Assembly: GCA_958405565.1 (NCBI GenBank) | Contig: CATYEN010000074.1 | Coordinates: 1 to 5,922, forward strand | Direction: 5' to 3' | Origin: an uncultured Collinsella sp. | GTDB lineage: Bacteria; Actinomycetota; Coriobacteriia; Coriobacteriales; Coriobacteriaceae | DNA: 5,922 bases | Part shown: one piece after another, positions 1 to 4,973 of the stretch | Layout: each line of letters starts with the position of its first letter | Numbering within the stretch: position 1 is the stretch's first letter | The notes under the pieces: model-generated | Seen by the model: the letters and a program-made list of their open reading frames with translations, nothing else | What the model was told of the DNA's origin: nothing | Databases searched by the model: none | Made by a program: the position numbers and the translations under genes

Positions 1-53
1 ACGCCGCCCTCTCAAGGCGGAGATCACCAGTTCGAATCTGGTACGGGCTACCA
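1..53 (+). tRNA. tRNA-Glu(CTC), 5' end missing
   Basis: This is the 3' part of a tRNA decoding GAG (glutamate). The anticodon stem CCGCC (4-8) pairs with GGCGG (16-20) and encloses the 7-nt loop CTCTCAA, with U33 at position 10 and anticodon CTC at 11-13. A 5-nt variable loop (21-25) follows, then the T arm ACCAG/TTCGAAT/CTGGT (26-42). The acceptor 3' strand ACGGGCT is at 43-49, discriminator A at 50 and an encoded CCA at 51-53. The acceptor 5' strand and D arm lie left of the window. The isotype is read from the anticodon only; identity elements in the missing half cannot be checked. Confidence 0.93.
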
Positions 54-63
54 AAATTGAACG

Positions 64-91
64 CCCGGGCCTCGTAAGAGACCCGGGTTTT
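64..91 (+). terminator. Rho-independent terminator after tRNA-Glu
   Basis: Stem CCCGGGCCTC (64-73) pairs with GAGACCCGGG (78-87), with one C-A mismatch, around a GTAA (GNRA-type) tetraloop at 74-77, followed by TTTT at 88-91. It lies 10 nt after the encoded CCA and probably ends the tRNA transcript, separating it from the TPR gene. Confidence 0.88.
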
Positions 92-150
92 GTGTATTGA
101 CCGATATTTAAGGCGCGCGTTGAGTCTGCCGCCCGGACCGAGGAGTTGTC

Positions 151-1068
151 ATGGACCTGCCTATCAGCTTGGAAGACATCACGTATGCCGAGAACTATCT
201 GGCGCAGGGCGACCTGGCTACGGCGACGCCGCTGCTTGAGCGTCTGGTGGAGCTCGCCGAGGAGTATATCGACGCTGAGTGCAAGACGGAGGAGAAGCGC
301 CAGTACTTTAGCTTCGACAGCAAGTTTGAGCGCCTGGCCTATCGCCGCGTGGAGAAGGATCCGCGCGAGCTGGTGCAGGTCGAGGTTCCCTTTGACCGCC
401 TGTACTCCGACATGGCGTTTGCCTACATTCGCCAGCAGGATTATGTGAGTGCTCGGAATGCCCTGATGCAGGCCGTGCGTTGGGATCCCATGAACTGCAA
501 CTATCGCTTGGACTTGGCCGAGCTGTTCCGCGCGCTCGAGGACAAGCAGGAGTGGGCATCGCTCTCGTTCTCGGTGCTGGAGCGCGCGAGCGACGGTAAG
601 TGCGCCGCACGCGCCTACACCAATTTGGGTCAGTACTTCTTGGAGCCCGAGACCGAGAACATTTCGGCTGCCGTGGGCTGCGCGCGTCTGGCGCTGCGCC
701 TGGCGCCCAATGATGCGCATACGACACGCCTGCTCAACAAGATCCATACCACCTATCCGGATGCCGCGGACGAGAGTGACGACCATGTGATGGGTGAGCT
801 CGCCCTGCAGGGCGTGCCGACCTCGCCTTCGGCCGAGATCGCCATCTGCCTGATCATGTGCGCGACCGATGCTGCAAGCGACGGCGACAAGCAGGAGGCT
901 ACGCGTCTGACGGTCCGTGCCCGCGACCTGGTGGGCGAGGAGGCATGCGCGGCGATTATCAAGCTGGTGCGCGAGAGCGATGCCGAGCTTAATGCCGAGC
1001 GCAGGGCAAAGCGCGAGGCTGCGGGCTCAAACGCCGATGGCGCCAAGGAGGCCGGCGATGCCCAGTAA
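151..1068 (+). CDS. TPR-like repeat protein of unknown function, upstream of smpB
   Basis: A 305-residue soluble protein with no signal peptide and no membrane segment. It is mostly amphipathic helix and looks like a tetratricopeptide scaffold. The clearest TPR-like unit is about residues 81-114 (pattern AFAYIRQQDY..ARNALMQAVRWDP). Degenerate units follow at about 115-148 and 152-187, the last ending in ALRLAPND, and an N-terminal helical hairpin lies at about 8-40. The C-terminal tail from about residue 275 is charged and Ala/Glu/Arg-rich, probably disordered. The ATG is supported by AGGAG at 141-145, 5 nt upstream. The stop lies inside smpB (11-bp overlap), so the two are probably co-translated. 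A TTGACC at 97-102 could be a -35, but no good -10 follows at 17 bp. TPR proteins usually mediate protein-protein contacts; no partner or function can be read from the sequence. Confidence 0.88.
   Translation: MDLPISLEDITYAENYLAQGDLATATPLLERLVELAEEYIDAECKTEEKRQYFSFDSKFERLAYRRVEKDPRELVQVEVPFDRLYSDMAFAYIRQQDYVSARNALMQAVRWDPMNCNYRLDLAELFRALEDKQEWASLSFSVLERASDGKCAARAYTNLGQYFLEPETENISAAVGCARLALRLAPNDAHTTRLLNKIHTTYPDAADESDDHVMGELALQGVPTSPSAEIAICLIMCATDAASDGDKQEATRLTVRARDLVGEEACAAIIKLVRESDAELNAERRAKREAAGSNADGAKEAGDAQ
1045..1051 (+). promoter_or_regulatory. smpB Shine-Dalgarno AAGGAGG
   Basis: A full AAGGAGG lies 6 nt before the ATG at 1058, inside the 3' end of the upstream TPR gene. It fixes the smpB start at 1058 rather than at the upstream in-frame ATG (917), and suggests translational coupling. 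Confidence 0.85.
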
Positions 1069-1528
1069 GCGCGAGCGCAAGCTCATTTCCAAGAATCGCT
1101 CGGCACATCACGAGTACTTTATCGATGAGACGTTTGAGTGCGGTATTGAGCTGAGCGGTACCGAGGTCAAGTCGATTCGCGAGCGCGCGTGCCAGATTAC
1201 CGATACCTTCGCACTGATTCGTGGCGGTGAGTGCTGGCTCGTCGGCCTGCATATCCACCCTTATAGCCATGGTGGCGTGTGGAATCGCGATCCCGACCGT
1301 CGGCGCCGTCTGCTGCTGCACCGCAAGGAGATCGACTTTCTTGACGGCAAACTTCGCAACCGTGGTTATGCGCTGGTTCCGTTGGAGCTCTACTTTAATA
1401 CCGACGGTCGCGTAAAACTGCTGCTGGGCCTGGGTCGCGGCAAGAAGCTCTACGACAAGCGCGAGGACATGGCCAAGCGTGATGTCCAACGCGAGATCGA
1501 CCGCGCCCTCAAGGAACGCAACCGCTGA
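1058..1528 (+). CDS. smpB: SsrA-binding protein SmpB (trans-translation)
   Basis: SmpB (156 residues, the usual family length) binds tmRNA and, with EF-Tu, brings it to ribosomes stalled on broken mRNAs, so that the nascent chain is tagged for proteolysis and the ribosome is freed. Family signatures appear in order: NRSAHHEYFIDE (13-24), GTEVKS (34-39), HPYSHG (67-72), the RRRRLLLHRKEI stretch (81-92), LVPLELYF (106-113) and GRGKKLYDKR (126-135). A basic tail (136-156) becomes helical in the mRNA channel. The start is set by AAGGAGG 6 nt upstream and gives the N-terminus MPSKRERKLI, typical of SmpB. The 11-bp overlap with the TPR gene points to one operon. The tmRNA gene (ssrA), often nearby in other bacteria, is not in this window. 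Confidence 0.97.
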   Translation: MPSKRERKLISKNRSAHHEYFIDETFECGIELSGTEVKSIRERACQITDTFALIRGGECWLVGLHIHPYSHGGVWNRDPDRRRRLLLHRKEIDFLDGKLRNRGYALVPLELYFNTDGRVKLLLGLGRGKKLYDKREDMAKRDVQREIDRALKERNR

Positions 1529-1540
1529 CCGTCCTTCATA

Positions 1541-1607
1541 AGTTGCGGTGGAATACGGACTGTTTTGCCTGTTTGAGGGGCTATTCAGTCCCTATTTCAC
1601 CGCAACT
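1541..1607. repeat. 67-bp imperfect intergenic palindrome (AGTTGCGGTG...CACCGCAACT)
   Basis: Arms at 1541-1562 and 1586-1607 are 22 nt each. Twenty positions pair by Watson-Crick, one as G-U, and one is a C-C mismatch; the outer 10 bp (AGTTGCGGTG) are perfect. The 23-nt spacer (1563-1585) contains TTTTGCCTG and an AGGGG that could pair alternatively with TCCCT. It starts 12 bp after the smpB stop and has no T-tract, so it is not itself a standard terminator. It resembles a dispersed palindromic repeat unit (REP/MITE-like), but only one copy is in this window. No relation to the TGTAACA palindromes elsewhere in the window is evident. Confidence 0.8.
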
Positions 1608-1649
1608 GCGGGTGTCTCATCTTTCTTACTGTTCTGACACATATGTTTC

Positions 1650-1683
1650 AAAGGCGGTGTCCGTTATGGGCGCCGCCTTTTTT
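1650..1683 (+). terminator. Strong Rho-independent terminator downstream of smpB
   Basis: Thirteen-pair stem AAAGGCGGTGTCC (1650-1662) with GGGCGCCGCCTTT (1668-1680), including two G-U pairs, loop GTTAT, and a T-run through 1683. It closes the TPR-smpB unit. It ends 51 bp before the flavin reductase start, so that gene needs its own promoter in the short leader or depends on readthrough. Confidence 0.88.
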
Positions 1684-1719
1684 ATGGGTACATACATCCA
1701 TGAGGTTCCAACCAAGGTT

Positions 1720-1726
1720 AGGGGAG
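1720..1726 (+). promoter_or_regulatory. Flavin reductase Shine-Dalgarno AGGGGAG
   Basis: AGGGGAG lies 8 nt before the ATG at 1735. It chooses that start over in-frame upstream ATGs at 1543, 1666 and 1684, which would place the palindrome and/or the terminator inside the coding sequence. Confidence 0.8.
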
Positions 1727-1734
1727 TGATCGTT

Positions 1735-2238
1735 ATGGACAAAACTGCGTTCTTTACCATGCCGAGCGGTCTGTACGTGGTGAGTGCCGCGGCAGACGGG
1801 CTGCGCGCCGGCTGCGTCATTAACACGGCGGTGCAGGTGACGTCCACTCCGCCGCGCATTTCGATTGCCGTGAACAAGGACAACGTCACCTCGGGCGTCA
1901 TCGCGTCGGCCAAGGCTTTTGCGCTGACCGTGATCGACCAGACGGCCGACATGCTCTATGTCGGCAACTTTGGCTTCCGTACCAGCAGCGACTATGACAA
2001 GTTTGCCAAGTACGAGACTCGCGAGACGGCTCTGGGCATGCCTTATGTGCCCGAGCACGCGGCGGCCCTGTTTAGCTGCCGTCTGATTGACACCGTGGAT
2101 GTGGGCACGCACCTGCTGTTTATCGGCGAGGTTGAGGATGCCGAGCGTCTGAGTGACGAGACGCCGCTCACCTACGATTACTACCACAAGGTCCTAAAGG
2201 GCAAGACACCGCCCAAGGCATCTTCGTATCAGGGATAG
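1735..2238 (+). CDS. Flavin reductase-like (FMN-binding) protein, Hrb N-domain type
   Basis: A 167-residue soluble protein resembling the flavin reductase-like FMN-binding split-barrel family (flavoredoxin and the N-terminal domain of high-molecular-weight rubredoxin). Family-like segments are the opening FFTMPSGLYVVSA (6-18), the GCVINTAVQVTSTPPRISIAV core (26-46), which would contact flavin phosphate, SGVIASAKAFALTV (53-66), FGFRTSSDYDKF (79-90), LLFIGEVEDAERL (127-139) and the ending LTYDYYHKVLKGKTPPKASSY. That last stretch is characteristic of the domain just before the rubredoxin part of Hrb proteins. It probably passes electrons from NAD(P)H to flavin and on to rubredoxin. The start is chosen by AGGGGAG 8 nt upstream. 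A rubredoxin gene begins 89 bp downstream from its own promoter. The substrate cannot be decided from sequence; general NAD(P)H:flavin oxidoreductase is the main alternative. Confidence 0.9.
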   Translation: MDKTAFFTMPSGLYVVSAAADGLRAGCVINTAVQVTSTPPRISIAVNKDNVTSGVIASAKAFALTVIDQTADMLYVGNFGFRTSSDYDKFAKYETRETALGMPYVPEHAAALFSCRLIDTVDVGTHLLFIGEVEDAERLSDETPLTYDYYHKVLKGKTPPKASSYQG

Positions 2239-2255
2239 AAATGCTCTAAAAACAC

Positions 2256-2283
2256 TTGCATTATATTATTGAGAATCTATACT
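2256..2283 (+). promoter_or_regulatory. Promoter of the rubredoxin gene
   Basis: TTGCAT (2256-2261) and TATACT (2278-2283) are separated by 16 bp in the most AT-rich stretch between the flavin reductase and rubredoxin genes. The predicted transcript start near 2290 gives a leader of about 38 nt containing the AGGAG at 2317-2321. The rubredoxin can therefore be expressed without the flavin reductase. TTATT (2268-2272 region) and AATAA flank the -10 loosely, but no convincing operator is seen. Confidence 0.65.
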
Positions 2284-2327
2284 AATAAGTGAAGTACATC
2301 AGCAGTCACGTTCGAGAGGAGAACATC

Positions 2328-2468
2328 ATGGCTGAGGAGAAGACCTATAAGTTCGTGTGCACCGTTTGCGGTTACGAGGTCGAGGTCGATACGCCCGAGC
2401 TGCCCGAGGATTACGTGTGCCCGGTGTGCGGCGTCGGTCCCGATGAGTTTGAGCTCGTCGAGGAGTAG
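2328..2468 (+). CDS. Short-spaced rubredoxin-like protein
   Basis: A 46-residue acidic iron protein that should hold one Fe(SCys)4 centre and carry single electrons in the cytosol. The first knuckle is CTVCGY (Cys11, Cys14) and the second CPVCGVGPDEF (Cys31, Cys34), both matching classical rubredoxin. Only 16 residues separate them, where classical rubredoxins (about 52-54 residues) have about 29. The usual DP-x-x-G-D..PGT-x-F loop is missing, and the normally invariant Trp before the second knuckle (DDWVCP) is Tyr29 here (EDYVCP). The spacing is closer to rubrerythrin C-terminal domains. AGGAG at 2317-2321 lies 6 nt before the ATG. The gene follows the flavin reductase and is closed by its own terminator; the pair mimics the two domains of Hrb. 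All four ligands are intact, so a functional metal site is expected; zinc is possible. Confidence 0.93.
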   Translation: MAEEKTYKFVCTVCGYEVEVDTPELPEDYVCPVCGVGPDEFELVEE

Positions 2469-2509
2469 CTCGCAGGCATACGGCGATTAGCCATACTGAG
2501 CTCTGTCCA

Positions 2510-2546
2510 AGGGCCCCGGTCGTATGTTTCGGCCGGGGTCCTTTTT
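2510..2546 (+). terminator. Rho-independent terminator of the rubredoxin gene
   Basis: Thirteen-pair stem AGGGCCCCGGTCG (2510-2522) with CGGCCGGGGTCCT (2530-2542), including two G-U pairs, a 7-nt loop, and TTTTT at 2542-2546. The T-run is on the plus strand only, so it is not an obvious terminator for the convergent mntH transcript. Confidence 0.9.
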
Positions 2547-2572
2547 GGTGCAAGGGGATCGTATTTATCCGA

Positions 2573-2633
2573 TTGTCTCGATTTGTAACAGCAAGGGGCG
2601 GAAATTGGCCCCATCTGTTACAAATCGAGACGT
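2573..2633. repeat. 61-bp TGTAACA palindrome, copy 1
   Basis: Arms GTCTCGATTTGTAACAG (2575-2591) and CTGTTACAAATCGAGAC (2615-2631) are a perfect 17-bp inverted repeat. Counted to the TGTAACA/TGTTACA boundary, the spacer is 25 nt (2591-2615), and within it GGGGC and GCCCC can add an inner 5-bp stem. It sits between the convergent ends of the rubredoxin gene and mntH, 28 bp past the mntH stop. Transcribed from the right it would fold just after mntH and could protect the mRNA 3' end; it has no T-tract in either direction. The sequence TTGGTGCAAGGGGA at 2545-2558 recurs before copy 2. Confidence 0.92.
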
Positions 2634-2658
2634 TTGGCTGGGCGGGCGTGCAGTTTCG

Positions 2659-3915
2659 TTACATCCCTGCCAGCAGCACGGCGTCGAGCGCCGTTACGAC
2701 GACACCAATCCCTACAAGCAGCACGTTGAGCGGGCGCGAGTTGGCGTATTTGCCCATGACGCGGCGCGAGCTGGTGAGTCGTATGAGCACGAAGACCGTG
2801 ATCGGCAGCTGGAGCGACAGCAGTGCCTGGCTCCAGATGAGACCCTCAAAGGGATTCGAAACAACTAGGCAGGCAACAACTGCGCCGGCAAAGCAGAGCA
2901 CCACGCCAATCGATGAGTGCCGGTCGTGGATGTCGTATTCCTCGTCGAACATGCCGGCCGTAATGGTGCCGGCCGCCATGCCCGCCGTCACGCTGCTCGA
3001 GAGGCCCGCGAACAGCAGCGCCACGGCAAAGATGATTGAGCTCGCCGGACCCAGGATGGGGGAGAGCGTGGCGGCCGCGACGGCGAGGTCGTCTACGACG
3101 ATGCCGTGGACAAAGAAGGTCGTCGCGGCCAGGATGACCATCGCCGAGTTGATTGCCCAGCCCACACCCATCGAAAAGAGCGTGTCGAAGAGCTCGTAGC
3201 GAAGGCGCTCCTCGATAACCTGTTCGCCTTGGCCTTCGAAGTGCATGGATTGGATGACCTCGGAGTGCAGAAAGAGGTTGTGGGGCATGACGACTGCCCC
3301 CAGGATGCTGACGACGATGGCGGCCGAGTCGGTGGGCATGCTGGGTGTGATCCAGCCTGCGGCGGCTTGCGGCCAGTCGACTTTGACCAGCGCGAGCTCA
3401 GCCAAAAACGACAGGCCCACTATGCCAACGAAGGCGATAATCCAGCGCTCGGCACGTTTGTAGGAGCTCGTCATGAGCATCGCCATCGATACCATGGCCA
3501 CGATGACGCAGCCGGCGCGCACGGGCAGCCCAAAGAGCATCTGGAGCGCGATCGCGCCGCCCAGGACCTCGGCCATGGCGGTGGCGACGGTTGCGAGATA
3601 TGCACTGGCGAGCACGGCGCGTCCGAGGGGGCGGGGGAGATGGCGGGTCGTGGCCTCGGCAAGGCAGGCACCCGTGGCGATGCCCAGGTGCGCCGCGTTG
3701 TGCTGCAAGACGATCAGCATGATCGTGGACAGCGTGACCACCCACAGCAGCGCGTAGCCAAACTGCGAGCCCGCGGCCATGTTGGAGGCCCAGTTGCCCG
3801 GATCGATAAAGCCGACGGTGACGAGCAGCCCGGGGCCGATGTGCCGGGCGATGTCCAGACCGCCATGGCCTCCGGTGCGGTGCGAGCCAAAGTGTTGTTT
3901 GAGATGGTTGAGCAT
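2659..3915 (-). CDS. mntH: NRAMP-family divalent metal (Mn2+/Fe2+) transporter
   Basis: A 418-residue integral membrane protein, full length for bacterial NRAMP/MntH, which imports Mn2+ (and often Fe2+) with protons. The hydrophobic pattern fits about 11 transmembrane helices. The helix 1 metal motif is GFIDPGNW (Asp38, Asn41). The helix 6 motif is GAVVMPHNLFLHSEV (Ala207, Met210, His212), carrying the Met that favours transition metals over Mg/Ca. The residue after DPGN is Trp where Phe is commonest. The ATG at 3915 has AGGA 8 nt upstream (CAGGAACCGACC-ATG on the minus strand). The gene follows gpmA after 75 bp with no terminator between, so co-transcription is likely. No terminator follows its stop; the only structure there is palindrome copy 1. 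Mn versus Fe preference is not decidable from sequence. Confidence 0.96.
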   Translation of the reverse strand: MLNHLKQHFGSHRTGGHGGLDIARHIGPGLLVTVGFIDPGNWASNMAAGSQFGYALLWVVTLSTIMLIVLQHNAAHLGIATGACLAEATTRHLPRPLGRAVLASAYLATVATAMAEVLGGAIALQMLFGLPVRAGCVIVAMVSMAMLMTSSYKRAERWIIAFVGIVGLSFLAELALVKVDWPQAAAGWITPSMPTDSAAIVVSILGAVVMPHNLFLHSEVIQSMHFEGQGEQVIEERLRYELFDTLFSMGVGWAINSAMVILAATTFFVHGIVVDDLAVAAATLSPILGPASSIIFAVALLFAGLSSSVTAGMAAGTITAGMFDEEYDIHDRHSSIGVVLCFAGAVVACLVVSNPFEGLIWSQALLSLQLPITVFVLIRLTSSRRVMGKYANSRPLNVLLVGIGVVVTALDAVLLAGM

Positions 3916-3935
3916 GGTCGGTTCCTGCGTGCGGA

Positions 3936-3953
3936 CGGCGCGGCGCCGCGCCG
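3936..3953. repeat. 18-bp perfect GC palindrome in the gpmA-mntH gap
   Basis: CGGCGCGG/CGCCGCGCCG is an uninterrupted 18-bp palindrome of G and C only. It lies in the 75-bp gap, 20 bp before the mntH start. As RNA it could form a 7-bp stem with a GCGC loop. No T-run follows on the minus strand, so it is more likely a processing or attenuation structure than a terminator, or a chance product of high GC. Confidence 0.6.
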
Positions 3954-3990
3954 GGGTCGTGCGGCGTCGCGCGTTGAGCTTGAGATGGGG

Positions 3991-4764
3991 CTACTTGTGC
4001 GCCTTGCCCTGATTGGCGACGGCGTCGATCTTGGCGGCGATGGTTGCCGGGTCACCGATGTAGCGCTTGTCGAGGACGTTGAAATCGGTGTCGAAGGTGT
4101 AGACGAGCGGCACACCGGTGGGGATGTTGACCTTGAGGATTTCCTCGGGCGTGAGATGCTCAAACTTCATGACGAGCGAGCGCAGGGAGTTGCCGTGCGC
4201 GGCGATGAGCACGCGTTTGCCGGCGAGCATCTGGGGGCGAATCTCGTCCTCAAAATAGGGCCAAGCGCGGGCGATTGTGTCTTTGAGGCACTCGGTGTAG
4301 GGCAGCTGGTCGGGCGCGATGTCGCGGTATTGCTCCTGGGTGTGGGGGTCGCGCGTGTCACCCGGCTCGAGCGCCGGCGGGCAGACATCGAAAGAGCGGC
4401 GCCAGATGAGCACCTGCTCGTCGCCGTGTTCTGCGGCGGCATCGGCTTTGTTGAGACCCTGCAGTGCGCCGTAGTGGCGCTCGTTGAGTTTCCAGGACTT
4501 GATGACGGGCAGCCACTCGCGGTCCATCTGGCCGAGCACAATGTTGAGGGTATGGATCGCGCGTTTGAGGCGCGAGGTGTAGCAGATGTCAAAGTCGAAA
4601 CCCGCCTCTTTGAGGGCACGGCCGCCTGCCGCCGCCTCTTCGCGGCCCGTGTCGGTGAGCTCGACATCGGTCCAGCCGGTGAACAGGTTGAGCTTGTTCC
4701 ACTCGGATTCTCCGTGACGGATAAGGACGAGTTGCATCGTCTGCTGCTCTGCTTGGTGTGCCAT
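3991..4764 (-). CDS. gpmA: 2,3-bisphosphoglycerate-dependent phosphoglycerate mutase
   Basis: dPGM interconverts 3- and 2-phosphoglycerate in glycolysis/gluconeogenesis through a phosphohistidine intermediate in the cytosol. The protein is 257 residues; the family is about 230-250. The phosphate-accepting motif LIRHGESEWN (14-23) puts the catalytic His at 17 beside Arg16. NLFTGWTDVELTDTG (26-40), CYTSRLKRAI (61-70, Arg65), LNERHYGALQG (93-103, acid/base Glu95) and the second histidine AAHGNSLRSL (188-197, His190) are all intact. The start at 4764 is set by AAGGAGG; a second in-frame ATG (codon 10, 4735-4737) would give the commoner N-terminus but has no ribosome binding site. It is the first gene of a probable gpmA-mntH unit and is divergent from gltB. 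This cofactor-dependent enzyme does not need Mn, unlike the GpmI type, so the mntH neighbour is not explained by cofactor supply. Confidence 0.97.
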   Translation of the reverse strand: MAHQAEQQTMQLVLIRHGESEWNKLNLFTGWTDVELTDTGREEAAAGGRALKEAGFDFDICYTSRLKRAIHTLNIVLGQMDREWLPVIKSWKLNERHYGALQGLNKADAAAEHGDEQVLIWRRSFDVCPPALEPGDTRDPHTQEQYRDIAPDQLPYTECLKDTIARAWPYFEDEIRPQMLAGKRVLIAAHGNSLRSLVMKFEHLTPEEILKVNIPTGVPLVYTFDTDFNVLDKRYIGDPATIAAKIDAVANQGKAHK

Positions 4765-4769
4765 GGGGG

Positions 4770-4776
4770 CCTCCTT
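4770..4776 (-). promoter_or_regulatory. gpmA Shine-Dalgarno AAGGAGG
   Basis: On the minus strand AAGGAGG is followed by CCCCC and the ATG at 4764, a spacing of 5 nt. It decides the start in favour of codon 1 over the ATG at codon 10. Confidence 0.85.
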
Positions 4777-4781
4777 GATCT

Positions 4782-4798
4782 GGCACGGTGTGCGTGCC
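4782..4798 (-). promoter_or_regulatory. Leader hairpin before the gpmA ribosome binding site
   Basis: GGCACG (4782-4787) and CGTGCC (4793-4798) are perfect 6-bp arms around a 5-nt loop. The hairpin ends 5 nt upstream of the gpmA Shine-Dalgarno. It could stabilise the 5' end or affect ribosome loading; it may also be chance in GC-rich sequence. Confidence 0.45.
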
Positions 4799-4806
4799 GT
4801 TTGCTT

Positions 4807-4870
4807 GACGCCGCAAAGGATACCCGTTTTAGACTCAAAAGTTTACCAAGACTAACAAAAATGTGATTTT
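4807..4870 (-). promoter_or_regulatory. Probable gpmA promoter region
   Basis: This is the only AT-rich stretch upstream of gpmA. On the minus strand it contains TTGTTA, TTGGTA and TTTTGAGTCTAAAA followed by TATCCT. No -35/-10 pair has ideal spacing (TTGTTA to TCTAAA is 19 bp; TTGGTA to TATCCT is 21 bp), so the exact promoter is not called. TTAGTCT and TGAGTCT repeat about 18 bp apart and could be regulator half-sites. Confidence 0.35.
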
Positions 4871-4893
4871 AGGCATGGTTGGTGCAAAGGGAA

Positions 4894-4954
4894 TTGTCTC
4901 AATCTGTAACATCTGGGGGTCGAAGTTGGCTCTATCTGTTACAGATTTAGACAA
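4894..4954. repeat. 61-bp TGTAACA palindrome, copy 2
   Basis: Arms TTGTCTCAATCTGTAACA (4894-4911) and TGTTACAGATTTAGACAA (4937-4954) pair at 17 of 18 positions, around a spacer of exactly 25 nt. The spacer shares GGGG, GAA, TTGGC and final ATC with copy 1. TTGGTGCAAAGGGA immediately before it (4879-4892) matches the flank of copy 1. It lies in the gpmA/gltB divergent gap, just upstream of the gpmA promoter region. Confidence 0.92.
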
Positions 4955-4973
4955 ACGACACCCGTCCTGCAGA

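Noticed and set aside
917..1057. N-terminal extension of SmpB from an upstream ATG
   Set aside because: The extension is read out of frame through the TPR gene, is Arg/Ala-rich and unlike any SmpB. The AAGGAGG 6 nt before 1058 and the standard SmpB N-terminus favour 1058.
1543..1734. Upstream start for the flavin reductase
   Set aside because: It would translate through the palindrome arm and the terminator hairpin, and it lacks a ribosome binding site. AGGGGAG before 1735 and the family-typical start decide against it.
1529..1734. tmRNA (ssrA) next to smpB
   Set aside because: The gap is only 206 bp, and it contains no tRNA-like TTCGAAT T-arm with CCA and no tag reading frame. It is explained by a palindrome, a terminator and a leader.
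2265..2287. Fur/PerR-like box over the rubredoxin promoter
   Set aside because: The region is AT-rich and contains TTGAGAATC, but reverse-complement comparison matches only at the outer TTATT/AATAA, which is too weak to call an operator.
3106..4866. A 586-codon plus-strand open frame covering most of mntH and all of gpmA
   Set aside because: It is antisense to two well-recognised genes, has a translation of low-complexity charged residues with no family motif, and arises from third-position GC bias. A coding role has no support.
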